Shown piece by piece: positions 32,501 to 43,163 of a DNA stretch of 64,000 bases (position 1 is the first letter of the stretch; each line of letters begins with the position of its first letter). Source of the stretch: Trachythela sp. YZ-2020 (lineage: Eukaryota; Cnidaria; Anthozoa; Malacalcyonacea; Clavulariidae); NCBI GenBank assembly GCA_016169945.1, contig JADLSH010000127.1:1180501-1244500 (forward strand), read 5' to 3'. Both the position numbers and the translations under genes were made by a program. Under the pieces are notes generated by a model. That model saw only the letters and a list, made by a program, of their open reading frames with translations, did not search any database and had not been told where the DNA came from.

Positions 32501-35500
32501 TTAGACCTGAACGGGATTACGGTTGCGAAAAATGCAACTCTAAGTCCTCCGACAGGAATTGAATCTGCGGCCCTGCGATTCCGGTGCAGCGCTCTGACCT
32601 ACAGAGCACAGAGTCCAGCGTTCAAGCGTTAAGTTCAACAGTTCATATGTATATATGTAATACTGGGTGTGATAAGGTAAGTAAATTGTTTTTTGTTTGG
32701 GCTTCTCACCTGATTGAAATTAGAAGGTTGAGGTTAGGTGATGGATATTTCGAGTGATTATAAATATATTATAGACCAGCAACTTAGGTTCAGGTGGGAT
32801 ATTATTTGTGAAATATTATATACAATATTTTAGACCTGAACGGGATTGGCTGCGAAAAAATGCAACCTAAGTCCTCCGACAGGAATTCTGAATCTGCGTC
32901 CTGATCCGTGCAGCGCTCTGACCACTGAGCCATAGAGTCCAGCTGTTGCTGTTTAAAATAAGTTCATGTGTATATATATAGATGCGAGTACTGCGGGTGA
33001 TAAGGTAAATTAAAAGATGTTTTTTTTTCATTTTCTCCTCTCACTGATTGATGTAGAAGGTTTAGGTGGATGGATATTTCGAGTGAAATATTATATACAA
33101 TATTTTAGACCAAGCAACCTACTTTCATATATCCCGAACACAAGCTTCTCATTCCGTGATAAAACTGCTTCATTCCTTGATGTTCTTGAATATGTTTCTC
33201 ACTCGCTAGAACAAAATAGCATAGACCTTATCAGCTAACGAGCGCTTATGCCCGTTGTCACGCAATGTACTCACATATATAACTTAAATGCTTGCCTTCA
33301 TTTGTTCCATTCCATGCTTACATTATCAGAACAGTAGTAACTAGGCATGTGAGTTATCCCAAAGCAAACGATGTCTGATAATAATTTCATCTCAGTCACA
33401 TGTGAGAAGAGTGCTTCCAGTTTGACTCTACCAAACACCGCAGGTTTTCTCCGAGTACTTCGGTTTCCTCCTGTAGTAACACTGACCCTATCCAGTATAA
33501 ATAAAGTTAGTTTAATTTCACTGACCTCGTTTCTTCTTTTTATTTTTCTTTCCACTTTTACCACTCTTTTGCTCTGCAACATATCATGTTATGATTTTCA
33601 AATGAATGTTTATTAAATAAAACTAAAGTGTTTTATAATGTCCGGCTCACCCAGCGCTGTTTCATGTGACTGTAATAACTCAGTTGCTCTCGACAAACAT
33701 GTTGCTTGCCAGTTGAATAAATAGTCTAAATACCTGGAAAAGATATTCATTCAGAACTTATAAAACTATCAAGTATAAATAAAGTTAGTTATATAAGTAT
33801 AATTAACTTTCACAAGCACACTCACCAGAATAGATAATGATATTCATGTGTACTGAACAACTGTAATTCCATTCCCAGCAACAAATATTGAATCATGATC
33901 GTTAAGGTACGGTTCAGAACCCACGATCCAAAACACGCAAAATGTTCTCTCTAAAACCAGCAAATTTTGACAAATGTATCAACAGTCGAACCTCTATTTA
34001 ACGGACAACAACGGGGGGACGACGTTTCAAATTCTTTCAATTTGAGGTTGGATGGATGTAAAGAAATACAATGGCGTTATGTTTGGGAAGTTCAATAAGC
34101 GTTCGTTAGTTAGAGCAAGTCTGCTGCAGGAATGAATTGTAACAACTTTTGCGTTTTAACACGTGTGTACCATTTTAACAACATGTGAACACTGCATGCA
34201 AAACACGTGAATATTTCTACCTTCGGTTCAACAGCAACAACCATTTGATGCAGATCAGTGTCAATTTTGTCAGCCTAAAGTAGAAAATAATTATTGAAAG
34301 GTTTTGTAGATGGAAAATTATTGAGTGTAAATTATATACATTTATTAGACCTAACCAGGAACAGCTGCGAAAAATGCAACTATAGGTCCCTGGCAGGAAT
34401 CGAACCTGCGGCCTGCGATTCCGGTGCAGCGCTCTAACCAACTGAGCTACAGAGTCCAGTTGTCGAGCTCTAACGACAAGTTCATGTATATATACTAGGG
34501 TACTGCCATGTTAAGTTGTGGGTAAATATCTAGATTTTGGTGGCATCTCACTAGATTGAATAATAATTGTCAGTCTGCACATCAGAAATGCGTATTACCC
34601 TTTGGAGTGTGTGTGGCACAGTTAGTGCATGTGCATTTCATCTCTTTGGTTGGGGTATAATTCCTGCAATATGCAGTTCTCTGCATAAGCGGATCTACTG
34701 GGGAGGTGCAGGGTGCTCCCCCTGTCTAAAAAGCACACCCCCACAAACAAAGAACAAAGCGAATTGATACTGAAATTTTCAATTCACCATTGCACTGGTG
34801 ATTGAATTTGCGTGCGCTGAAAGAAGGAGCACAGAAAAAAAAATGATCTAGTCTATCCCGCCTCTCTGATTGTAATTTCACCTAAGCTGAATGTGAGAAG
34901 CGTTCCACAAGACAGCACAGATCTTCTCTGGGTAATCCGGTTTCCTCCTGTAGTAACATTAGATCAATAAGGGATGACTATTACTTGATCCTAGAAAGAA
35001 CATTTTGATAGAGCTATCCAGTATGAATAAAGTTAGTACCTCCTCTTGTAAACACCAAAAAACTCAACAGAAAGAAATCGTTTTGTCTCGTTTGTCGCAT
35101 GGCTTGCCTGACACATACATAGCAGACGTGATTGGCTGAGAGAAAAACAGATACTGTCTGTTCATCTGTTTGTTTGTTTGTTTGTTTGTTTGTTTGTTTG
35201 TTTGTTTGTTTGTTTGTTTGTTTGTTTGTTTGTTTGTTTGTTTGTTTGTTTGTTTGTTTGTTTGTTTGTTTGTTTGTTTGTTTGTTTGTTTGTTTGTTTG
35301 TTTGTTTGTTTGTTTGTTTGTTTGTTTGTTTGTTTATTTGTTTGTTTGTTTGTTTGTTTGTTTGTTTGTTTGTTTGTTTGCTTGTTTATTTATTTGTTTG
35401 TTTGTTTCGTTTGTTTGTTTCGTTTGTTTGTTTGTTTGTTTGCTTGCTTGTTTGTTTGTTTGTTTGTTTGTTTGTTTTTGTCTGTCTGTCTGTTTGTTTG

Positions 35501-38500
35501 TTTTTGTCCGTCCGTCCGTTTGCCAGTCTGTTTGTATAAACCTTTCTGCCTGTCCATTCTCACTTACCCGTCCTGCCATTGTTAGAAAACTTTCGACAAA
35601 CTGCTGAGCCTTAGGATTGTTAATTAACGGTGACCTATAAACAAAATCATTTTAGAACCTTACATACTATAAGCCTTAAGACGAACTGAGAAAATATACT
35701 ACAAAACATCATTTGGTTTACAAGGCGCTGTTCTTAGAATACGTTTTGTTTTAACCAACTCACTTTTCAGCAATGGACGGCGGACTGTTGAACTGCTTGA
35801 TTGCTTGTTGAAGCACTTCAGATAACGGTGTTTTACCAAACACTTTGTTGTTATTCCAGAATATTATCTGAAATTACAATATTTAATTAATCTATTAACA
35901 AAGTATTTACCCTCAGTGACTTTTCTTTGAATTATATATCGAACAACAGTACCTGTAATAATGATCTTGAGAATACGCAGGGATGTAACTCGCTGAAAGA
36001 CTCAAAAAAATCCTGCAAAAGTAAACACACAAAATTATTCGATCGGACATCAACGTATAGATTGTGATACTCTTTGAAAATAAGTAAAAGTTCATAATTA
36101 TTTATAATTATCACAATTCTAATCATCTTCAAAGATATCATTCTTACCAGCAATTGTTGAAGCGCGGTGTTCCCTGTACATGTGCTGGCTTTATCCAGTC
36201 TCTTTATGAGATCCTCCAGATATTGAAATGCCTGCAGTAACGAGAGTATAGTTGAGTAATCGATGTTTCAACGTTTTGTGATACACCTTCGTACACATGC
36301 AGTAAGTATTTCTACTCCCAAAAAAACCCTTAGATATAGGTCCTAAACTAAACTAAACTAAATTTACTTATACTGGATAGCTCTTTCAGTCCTAAACTGT
36401 TCTCCCAAGAGGTCTTATAGTTATAAGAGTCATCCCTTATTGATCCAGTGTTACCACCAGGGTTCTCCTTATCAGGCGGTAATCGGTAAAATTTACCGTT
36501 TCCACGACTACTGATTACCGCCTGGAGAATCCTAGAGTTTATGTAAAGGCTTTTTGTTGTAAATACAGTTTTGTGTAAACCAGTGGTGTGTTCTATAATT
36601 GATATGACGTTTTACTGTTATAAACTTTAGAATTCTATAAAAGCAAAATTTTCCGAGGATCATGCTCCCGGACCCCCCTAGAGGTTTGTCGAGCCTCCGG
36701 CGCTACGTGACGCTTACCTGTTCAGACACCTTTTTTACCTTCCCCGCTTACAACTGTGGAGAACCCTGTATACCACAGGAGAAAACCTGCGGTGGTATGG
36801 TCAAACTTGAAGCACTCTTTTTACATTTGACTGAAGCGCAATTACAATCAGATAACAGCATATTGCAGGAATCGAGCACCCGTCTCAGAGGTGAAAGACA
36901 CATGCACTAACCACTACCAATACCCTTGAGGTCCTACCTCATGTCTGCCGCATATCATAGTGTGACGTGGAAACGATGGTGGTAATAGTCGTTGATTTAC
37001 CATCGGTTCGAAACCCAACATGTTGCCTGGAGAAAGATATTAGAGAGCTTTAGATTTGAGTATGGGTATAACTACGAACACAAGAGTCGAACTTCATGTG
37101 CAAGCGAAGAATTGAGGTTTGACTAAGTGGGACAGTGCATCACATCATAGTCAACTCTAAAAGGAAAACAGTTATCTTAGCGACTATATCTTGAACGCGA
37201 GGTACCAGTGCAGGGGGTAGCGTCTATACACGATATGCTGAGGGTTTTTATCATCAAACTACTTGCAAAATTCAACAAGAACTTCGATGTTTGGAGCGAA
37301 GGCCCTTGGTCTGGAAGTCAGTAGCCAAAGGGAAGGTCCTTCACCCGACACGTCGAAGTTTTGTTGAATATTTCAGGCAGTTTGATCCTCAAGATCCTCA
37401 GCATATCGTACCTAAGAGACTATATGTTTATTGCCTTGTATTTGTGGTAATACTTGTCATCGGAAAGCATTTAGCATCATTTGTTTTTGTTCGCTTTTCA
37501 AATAAAATGCAAACACACTATCATGTGTAGAACCATTTAAAACACCTGACTGAAATTCACCTAGTTTTAACAAGTACGAACAAGTTCGACTATTAGATTT
37601 GTAGCAATGAGAAACGATACCGTCATTATGTGATTGCAAGCCAAGTTCAATCGTCTCTTTAGCCAAACCTAAATATTTCTGAGATGAAGTCAGCGACTGC
37701 CTTGCCGCGCCAAGACTTGTGATCTGAAAAGGATTGAGATATATACATCTTGGAAAATTGATTGGACAATCAGATACGGTGATACAGTGAGTAAACTATA
37801 TCGCACCGTAAAGTTAATTACCAACACACCCAGCAGAAGTTTGAGAATGAAATCTTCGTACTAACTTACAGTAACCTTCGCTCGCAGTGTAAGTATTAAG
37901 GTACGTTCAAGGTACGTTCACACAGCGATTTGTCGGGCCGATTTTAGGTTTTGCTGAATGTTAATGACGAATATTTTCAGTTGATAATGTCGCCAGGTGA
38001 CGTTTACCATGTATTTTTCAAATATCATTAACGTGCATCTGAAATCAAGTTCTTACAGCTGCTTTTTCCAGGTGCGTGACAGCAGTGTGAAAAGACTTCC
38101 AGAACTTCAAACGATACCACAACGCTTCCAGCTCCTCTATCTGTTGTAAAACAAAACTGTTTAAAACAATTGAAGTTCAAGTAAAGTACCGCTCAAAAAC
38201 AACCTAACAATAACCACGATTAATATTAATGCAGTAGGTTTTTTTATCAACCGCCGATCGACCACAGCAAATATACCGTACTAACAGTGTTCAGTTATTT
38301 CTGTACATCAGTGTAGAATGATTTACACACAAAAAACAACAAGCGAAGCTTGAAAAACTATAGCTTCATCAAACCTCTTTTGAAAGTGTTGTTGACTCGC
38401 CAGGTACTCGTTGACTTTTAGCAACCTAGAGAAAATCGATTGAATGCTTTAAGAAATAAATAAATAAACTGCTCAATGTTTTACTGTTTAAAATCTACAT

Positions 38501-41500
38501 AAAATAAAGTATTTGAAGTTCTACCCATGTGCTTATAACATTTTTTCTATGGTAGGATTTTATAAGAGTTTAATTTCACCTTCAACTTGCGATTGATTTC
38601 GTCTTCAGCTTCTTTCAGCATGCCTAAATAAATAAATAAATATAGACAGACATGATTTTCTGCTCCTAGTGATGAGATAATCTTTCAACAACATTTTTGT
38701 CGTACAAAAACTTATCAGACCTCTTAGTCTTATTTATATAAATAGGGTCACTAGAGTTTGGAACATCTTACCTAATGATATTCGTAAAAATAGCAATTCC
38801 CTGTCCTCGTTAAAGGCTAAATTGTGGAGGTATTATACTTCTGCCCTATCTTGCTACTATGACCCTGAAAACTCTCTGACATGGAAATCTGTTTGTGTGT
38901 ATTGTAATAAGGCTCGAAGTTTCAATGCGAGCTCTGGAAAAAGTGGCCGTATTCCGAATATTGATGTCAGTCACTCTCATAGAACGAATTCAGAACGAGT
39001 GTATGACTACTTAAATACCTGAAATTCTCATATCTGTGACTTGTGACGTCAATTTGAAACCATACGTCATTGGTTGGAAATCTTCCTGAATACATTTAAA
39101 AACATAGTATTTCACTTCTACTTGAACTTTAAAAATATCCATATGGGTAAAATGTCCATTTGGGTAAAATGTCCATGTGGGTAAAATGTCCATATGGGTG
39201 AAATGTCCATATGGGTAAAATGTCCATATGGGTAAAATGTCCATATGGGTAAAATGTCCATATGGGTGAAATGTCCATATGGGTAAAATGTCCATTTGGG
39301 TAAAATGTCCATGTGGGTAAAATGTCCATATGGGTGAATGTCCATATGGGTAAAATGTCCATATGGGTAAAATGTCCATATGGGTAAAATGTCCATATGG
39401 GTAAAATGTCCATATGGGTAAAATGTCCATATGGGTAAAATGTCCATATGGGTAAAATGTCCATATGGGTAAAATGTCCATATGGGTAAAATGTCCATAT
39501 GGGTAAAATGTCCATATGGGTAAATGTCCATATGGGTAAAATGTCCATATGGGTAAAATGTCCATATGGGTAAAATGTCCATATGGGTAAAATGTCCATA
39601 TGGGTAAAATGTCCATATGGGTAAAATGTCCATATGGGTAAAAATGTCCATATGAGTAAAATGTCCACATGGGTAAAAATGTCCATAAAAAACGAAAAAC
39701 CACTTTTGAGTTATTGCTTACTTCTTCATAAACAGATGCTTTATTAATGATATTCCTTATTATTTCACATATTCGTAAAATGACAACACAAAAAGCCTAC
39801 AAGAAAAAGAGAAAATAAAACAGGAAAAATATGTTTTGCTGCATGAAAAATGTTTGCCTCAGCCACAGATCAAGTCTTTAGCCAGTTTTCCATTAGCAAA
39901 TTTCTAATACACGCAAAATGACATTTGTATTGTTAAAATAGAAAAGACTAATTGATTACATTGTACATAGTTATAACAAACGTGCGGTGCCAGTGTGGGT
40001 AGAGTATAGCAAATACGGTGGTTGACTGTTGTGTAAAACTACCTGAAAATACAATGAGAACTTCGACGTTTCTGAAGGTCTGAAGGGCCTTCGCTCGAAA
40101 CGTCGAAGTTCTCATTGTATTTTTCAGGTAGTTTTACACAACAGTCAACCGCCATAGTTATAACAGATTAGACAAAAGAATATAATCAGTGGTTCATGCA
40201 ACAAAATTTGCTATATGAAAAAATTGACAGTACTTCTGACTTAGGGCCTAGTTCGAATTACCTACCACAAAATATGCGGTTATTTCACCAGCTCAAACAT
40301 TACAGCACAGTACCTTAACACAGGGATCCTCTATGATATATGGATCATGGACATAAAGACAGATAAACACTGTCTGAATAAGGGAATGACCATCCAACCA
40401 CGTAACCTACATCGAAAATGGCAGAAATCAAGGATACGCACATCACAATACCCTCAAGGTCTACAAATATAAGATGATTTACACACCAGACAAGAAGTCA
40501 ATTCATCCATAATTCCAACTATTTCATTAGCTGTAAAATCTTTGATTTTTATTTTTCCAACCTTAAAAAGATATTCAGTTCAATTTTTATGTATTGTATA
40601 TAATTATTTCTTGTACATCCAGTACTTTACTTTGCTTTGAAATGAAATGCAAATTAATATATTTATTAAATTCGGTTAAGAACAACCTTTATAGCGTCTT
40701 TAAATGACATTGATATATTGTTATCGTTATTGAAGATCATGCCCGCATCCATTTTTGGGTCCATCATTTCAATGGCAGACATTGCCTCAAATAAGCCAAA
40801 TCTAAAATACATTAGCATTAAAAATTATTTTACTCTGTCTAGTAACCAGACAATTTTACCCATCAAGGGGAGACCCTCGCACATGAAACGTTAACCAAAC
40901 TATCTGCCTGTCTTTTCTTAACCAATTAAGAAGCAATGTGTGAACCCCATATAATCAGGGTGGGGTGAGGGGAGTTATATAATCAGGGTGGGGTGAGGGG
41001 TGTTATAGCCCCATCACATCCTGTTGCATAGGCAGTCTACTGGTGGGTGTGCACCCCTAGAAAACGTCAGCACCCCCCCAAACACACAAAAAGTCAGCAT
41101 CAACGAGTTCATACTGAAATTTTCACGATCTATGGCATCTTTGACATAATTTGTGCTGGTGGCGGAAGGGTGCACCGGTGCACCCTCCCGGAAAAATATG
41201 CACCCCCTCTATCAGATGAGCCTGTATCTGCCCCTGTCCTGTTGTTTCTAGCAGATGAGCTCATCATGAGTGGGGCTTGCTGATGGACTGCTACATTTAC
41301 TTACGTGTGGTCATGTACCAGCTCCCCAAGTTTTAATTCTGCAAGAAAAAATTAAATTAATTCCTCAAATTACAAGTATTGCGGACACTCATCACACTCA
41401 TGTGAAAAGAGTGAGTCAACGCTCTGTCGAAAGTCGTGGGTTTTCTCCGCGCACTCCGGTTTCCTCCCACAGGGAAAGTTGACTGGGTGGGTTAGGATAG

Positions 41501-42171
41501 ACAGATTAGGAAAGTAATATCACAATTGTAAAAATAAATAATGTAGGTACATGATATAGGTAAGCTAGATACTTGATGTAATCGGTCACTGAAAAGCCCC
41601 AATGGGGAGTGAGCTGAATAATGTATGTATGTATGTATGTATTCCAACACCATACTGTACACAAACATCCCAAAGTGATGTAAAACGGCTTAGAGGTTAG
41701 GGTTCAGATTAGGATTACATAATATGTTCAGGATTTTAATATCCAAATTGACCTTAATATATTATATTAGGACCCAATATACTGTAATAGAAGTAATACT
41801 GACAGCCCACTTACCGCTTGTTCCATGGCGGAATTTTTCTGTTATGTCAACCCAGTTATAATGCACTTGACTTGATGCTAAAATAATTTACAATCTTTAC
41901 ATGTAAACCATAAAATCACACTGATTTATTTTACTAATTTACGAAGGTAATACACTGTGACAGTTTTCAAACAATATATTAATCATTTTAATTTACTCAC
42001 AAAATTTTGTAGAAATAAATGATCCTTGACTGGTATTTTGTGTACTCTCATCTTTATTCCCCGGAAACGTTTCTTCTTCGTTACTAAAAAGGATAACATG
42101 GTGTCTAAATTTTTGACAAAGGCAAGAAAATGAAAATATCTTCGAAAAATAACTCACTTTGCGTCCGCCAT
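29591..42171 (-). CDS. NAA35: N-alpha-acetyltransferase 35, NatC auxiliary subunit (Mak10 family)
   Basis: Non-catalytic scaffold that ties the NatC N-terminal acetyltransferase to the ribosome. Exons 5' to 3': 42158-42171, 42001-42083, 41815-41877, 41305-41338, 40687-40801, 40487-40561, 40314-40406, 39722-39796, 39019-39085, 38580-38623, 38375-38425, 38057-38140, 37621-37723, 36938-37026, 36148-36231, 35953-36012, 35764-35867, 35568-35634, possibly 35054-35107, 34221-34274, 33826-33950, 33651-33733, 33526-33573, 33123-33205, 32327-32392, 31382-31492, 30464-30547, 30191-30271, 29591-29650. Without the doubtful one they give 699 aa (human about 725), in phase. Signatures: [70 protein letters not shown] region after 35568 (human RPFCSLIQIHG) was not convincingly found. 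A reverse-strand AATAAA lies at 29533-29538. Confidence 0.95.
29697..30172. repeat. Foldback repeat variant with tandem right arms
   Basis: A left arm (GCTGCCGTGGTTTGTGTCTA, ACTACCTGAAAAAATATTGA) is inverted relative to the repeated right arms CAGGTAGTTCAGACACACAA, CCACGGCAGC and CTACCTACACTGGACCAC. The right arm is repeated three to four times with ~100-bp spacing. It lies in the last NAA35 intron (29651-30190). Confidence 0.75.
31600..31840 (-). mobile_element. SINE-C copy in NAA35
   Basis: Minus strand: head GGTGGCAGATGCGGTTAGCG, box-B-like GGTCGAGGGCACGGA, body GAGATTGGTTGGTTCTCTCC, and the core GGGTTTTTCTCCGGGTACTC plus CGGTTTTCCTCC. The core is the same as in SINE-A and SINE-B, but the rest differs. 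Confidence 0.7.
31995..32090 (+). mobile_element. SINE-A head fragment
   Basis: GGGTTCGATTCTAGAAATAT, GCAGTTTCTGATTATGATAT and CAGTTGCACGTGTGAGAAGA match the 5' half of SINE-A. Confidence 0.6.
32161..32286. repeat. Inverted-repeat MITE, also seen at 43942
   Basis: Arms ATTCTCCTCCTGACGTATGT and its inverse CACATACGTCAGGAGAAGAA are separated by about 70 bp containing CTTACTCTTGTCAGCAA on the minus strand. The same loop sequence and arms occur at 43942-44075 in reverse orientation. Confidence 0.8.
32450..32640 (-). mobile_element. SINE-D, full copy in NAA35 intron
   Basis: Minus strand: tRNA-like head (GGTCAGAGCGCTGCACCGGA, CAGATTCAATTCCTGTCGG), GTTGCATTTTTCGCAACCG, then GTTCAGGTCTAAAATATTGT and a 3' end AAATATCCATCCACCTGAAC. 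This copy gives the best full-length view of the family, about 190 bp. Confidence 0.8.
32745..32960 (-). mobile_element. SINE-D, second copy
   Basis: Same head (TGGTCAGAGCGCTGCACGGA), GTTGCATTTTTTCGCAGCC and GTTCAGGTCTAAAATATTGT as the copy at 32450-32640, about 290 bp away. The 3' end appears partly duplicated near 32735-32780. Confidence 0.75.
33056..33118 (-). mobile_element. SINE-D 3' end abutting NAA35 exon
   Basis: The minus strand reads GTCTAAAATATTGTATATAA to AAATATCCATCCACCTAAAC. It begins only about 5 bp past the donor of the NAA35 exon at 33123-33205. Confidence 0.7.
33370..33520 (+). mobile_element. SINE-A copy
   Basis: TGATAATAATTTCATCTCAG, TCACATGTGAGAAGAGTGCT, CCAAACACCGCAGGTTTTCT, CCGAGTACTTCGGTTTCCTC and CCAGTATAAATAAAGTTAGT. 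The tail is shortened by an internal deletion. It ends within a few bp of the donor of the NAA35 exon at 33526-33573. Confidence 0.8.
34320..34458 (-). mobile_element. SINE-D copy
   Basis: Minus strand: ACTCTGTAGCTCAGTTGGTT, AGAGCGCTGCACCGGAATCG, CAGGTTCGATTCCTGCCAGG, GTTGCATTTTTCGCAGCTG and TAGGTCTAATAAATG. The tRNA-like head is the best preserved in the window, with intact box A and box B. Confidence 0.8.
34600..35040 (+). mobile_element. SINE-A fragments in NAA35 intron
   Basis: A head-like piece (GTGTGGCACAGTTAGTGCAT, TCCTGCAATATGCAGTTCTC) near 34610-34690 and a separate core-to-tail piece at 34865-35030 (TCTGGGTAATCCGGTTTCCT, CCTGTAGTAACATTAGATCA, CTATCCAGTATGAATAAAGT). Between them is a unique stretch. 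Confidence 0.65.
35158..35560. repeat. About 400-bp TTTG tetranucleotide array
   Basis: TTTGTTTGTTTG with TTTA, CTTG, TCTG and TCCG variants at the 3' end. It starts just 8 bp past the donor of the NAA35 exon at 35568-35634. Open frames (CLFVCLFV and TNKQTNKQ) are repeat translations and are not genes. Confidence 0.97.
36345..36455 (-). mobile_element. SINE-A tail copy
   Basis: On the plus strand TATACTGGATAGCTCTTTCA, CTAAACTGTTCTCCCAAGAG and CCCTTATTGATCCAGTGTTA; reversed, this is the SINE-A tail unit once. Confidence 0.75.
36474..36526. repeat. Short inverted repeat
   Basis: AGGCGGTAATCGGTA is answered by TGATTACCGCCT across a ~30-bp loop, in NAA35 intron sequence. Confidence 0.6.
36770..36925 (-). 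mobile_element. SINE-A head and body
   Basis: The plus strand reads CAGGAGAAAACCTGCGGTGG, AACTTGAAGCACTC, GCATATTGCAGGAATCGAGC and CAGAGGTGAAAGACACATGC; this is reversed SINE-A without its tail. It ends within ~15 bp of the NAA35 exon at 36938-37026. Confidence 0.7.
37236..37420. repeat. Diverged foldback repeat copy
   Basis: AAACTACTTGCAAAATTCAA, AGAACTTCGATGTTTGGAGC and GAAGGCCCTT are inversely repeated as ACACGTCGAAGTTTTGTTGA and ATATTTCAGGCAGTTTGA. Related to the element at 40015. Confidence 0.7.
39127..39690. repeat. 17-bp minisatellite, about 33 copies, in NAA35 intron
   Basis: GTCCATATGGGTAAAAT repeats with occasional one-base indels and substitutions. All three minus-strand frames are open and encode permutations of [17 protein letters not shown]. 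One frame (39011-39703) continues without a stop into the NAA35 exon at 39019-39085, so the array does not block read-through. The flanking splice sites (acceptor at 39086-39087, donor at 39720-39721) are good, so I treat it as intron. Confidence 0.95.
40015..40155. repeat. FB-1 palindromic foldback element
   Basis: The left arm GGTTGACTGTTGTGTAAAAC, TACCTGAAAATACAATGAGA and ACTTCGACGTTTC is mirrored by the right arm GAAACGTCGAAGTTCTCATT and TTTCAGGTAGTTTTACACAA to CAGTCAACC. The arms are about 60 bp with a short loop (GAAGGTCTGAAGGGCCTTCG). Related halves occur at 25025, 31190, 37236 and 62690. Confidence 0.9.
41385..41645 (+). mobile_element. SINE-B copy with ATGT tail
   Basis: CACTCATGTGAAAAGAGTGA, GTCGTGGGTTTTCTCCGCGC, ACTCCGGTTTCCTCCCACAG, GGAAAGTTGACTGGGTGGGT and a 3' hairpin AAAAGCCCCAATGGGG, then ATGTATGTATGT. 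The tRNA-like head is missing. The copy at 43164 is 90% or more alike by eye. Confidence 0.85.
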
Positions 42172-42223
42172 CTTGAATAGTCAAAATAAATACTTCATGA
42201 TATACAAACAAAAAGGATTCGAA

Positions 42224-42705
42224 ATGGCGGGTGTGTTTTTCAACAAATTCAGAAACATTGTCTCGCAAGTTTCTCGCAAGTGCGATCAATTTATTGCCTC
42301 GCATACACTGTTTTCTGTTTCAACCTTCAAGATGTATGCTGTCAAATGCACAGGCTATAGCCAGTATTTGTTGTACTTGACCAATTTGCACACTGAACGA
42401 AATTTACTTGTTAAAGTAAATGTTTCTGACAATGTTTCCTGGTTTGTCCACCTTTGCCATTGCGAAACAGTTTTTACACAACAATGCTTTCCAGTTTGCC
42501 CTAGCTAGACCTTAGGCAGAATAAAATTTCCCTGGGTAGAAAAGGGTTAATCGTTTCACGTGTGCGCACAAAACTGGAGACGCGAAATGTGTAAATTGTT
42601 TATGACGTCATAAAATTTGTCTTGGCAGAATGCCTGTGGCCGAAAGCATCTCATCCACAACATATTGCTGAAAGAACTGATAGATTCAGAAACGCTAAAA
42701 GAAAC
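42224..42705 (+). CDS. Possible small gene divergent from NAA35, unidentified
   Basis: An ATG at 42224 (context CGAAATGGC) opens a frame beginning MAGVFFNKFRNIVSQVSRKC that stays open to 42508. An acceptor (TTGGCAG at about 42630) precedes a short open segment that ends in a stop near 42705 in either of two frames, and AATAAA signals follow near 42764 and 42775. The likely donor is GTTAAA|GTAAAT near 42416, giving a protein of roughly 95 aa. The basic amphipathic start could target mitochondria. I do not recognise the protein. Its start lies about 50 bp from the NAA35 start, which suggests a shared divergent promoter. It could also be chance. Confidence 0.35.
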
Positions 42706-42854
42706 TGAGTTAGTTAACACTCTATGAAGGTAAGCATATCAAGAAAAGTTTTTTATTTGAAATAAAAACTCGTAATAAAGATAGTGGTCTATATATGATT
42801 ATTCCTATTTCTTTATTTCTTTAATACCTGTCCAAAACGAGGATGAATATTGAT

Positions 42855-43035
42855 GCGAATTGATGAGAGTTGCAACTCTCGCTCGCGTTTGACCGTCAAC
42901 TCTCATCGACTCTCATGCACTCTTATCAACTTCCATCAACTTTGAGCTGGTTCAAATTTTGATGAGAGTCAATGAGAGTTTGACTACTACGCGTGGCAAT
43001 ATTCAGCCAACTCTCATGCAACTCTTGTTCTCGAG
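42855..43035. repeat. GATGAGAGTT/AACTCTCATC inverted repeat cluster
   Basis: TTGATGAGAGTTG and its inverse recur about eight times in both orientations within 180 bp, with outer arms GATGAGAGTTGCAACTCT and CAACTCTCATGCAACTCT. It looks like a decayed or nested MITE. Confidence 0.65.
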
Positions 43036-43084
43036 TTTTACCCGGACACGAGGGTTCGCAGCTGCACGTTATGATTCTGACTGT

Positions 43085-43160
43085 GAGCGGGCAAGTGGCC
43101 GAGTGGGATAATCCTTACCGCTTATGTTAGCGCTCCGTAGTTCAAGTTCCGTTCGTGACG
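43085..43160 (+). other. Degenerate tRNA-Ser/Leu-like sequence
   Basis: GCAAGTGGCCGAGTGGGATA matches the A box of a class II tRNA and GTAGTTCAAGTTCCGTTCGT the B box with T arm, at suitable spacing. The A box has an extra base and the acceptor stem does not pair well, so this is a tRNA pseudogene or the head of another SINE. Confidence 0.4.
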
Positions 43161-43163
43161 ATT

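Noticed and set aside
34340..34460. Functional tRNA gene on the minus strand
   Set aside because: Same SINE-D head; multiple copies with a shared non-tRNA body show that it is a retroelement.
35132..35607. Three overlapping ORFs of CLFVCLFV repeats and an antisense TNKQ ORF
   Set aside because: Translation of a TTTG tetranucleotide array, open in several frames by composition.
39011..39703. A repeat protein of [17 protein letters not shown] units
   Set aside because: A 17-bp minisatellite inside an NAA35 intron; flanking splice sites and homology on both sides support intron. Kept as a finding for possible read-through.
41047..41482. Short proline-rich and mixed ORFs
   Set aside because: Overlap the antisense of a NAA35 exon (41305-41338) and a SINE-B; no splice or homology support.
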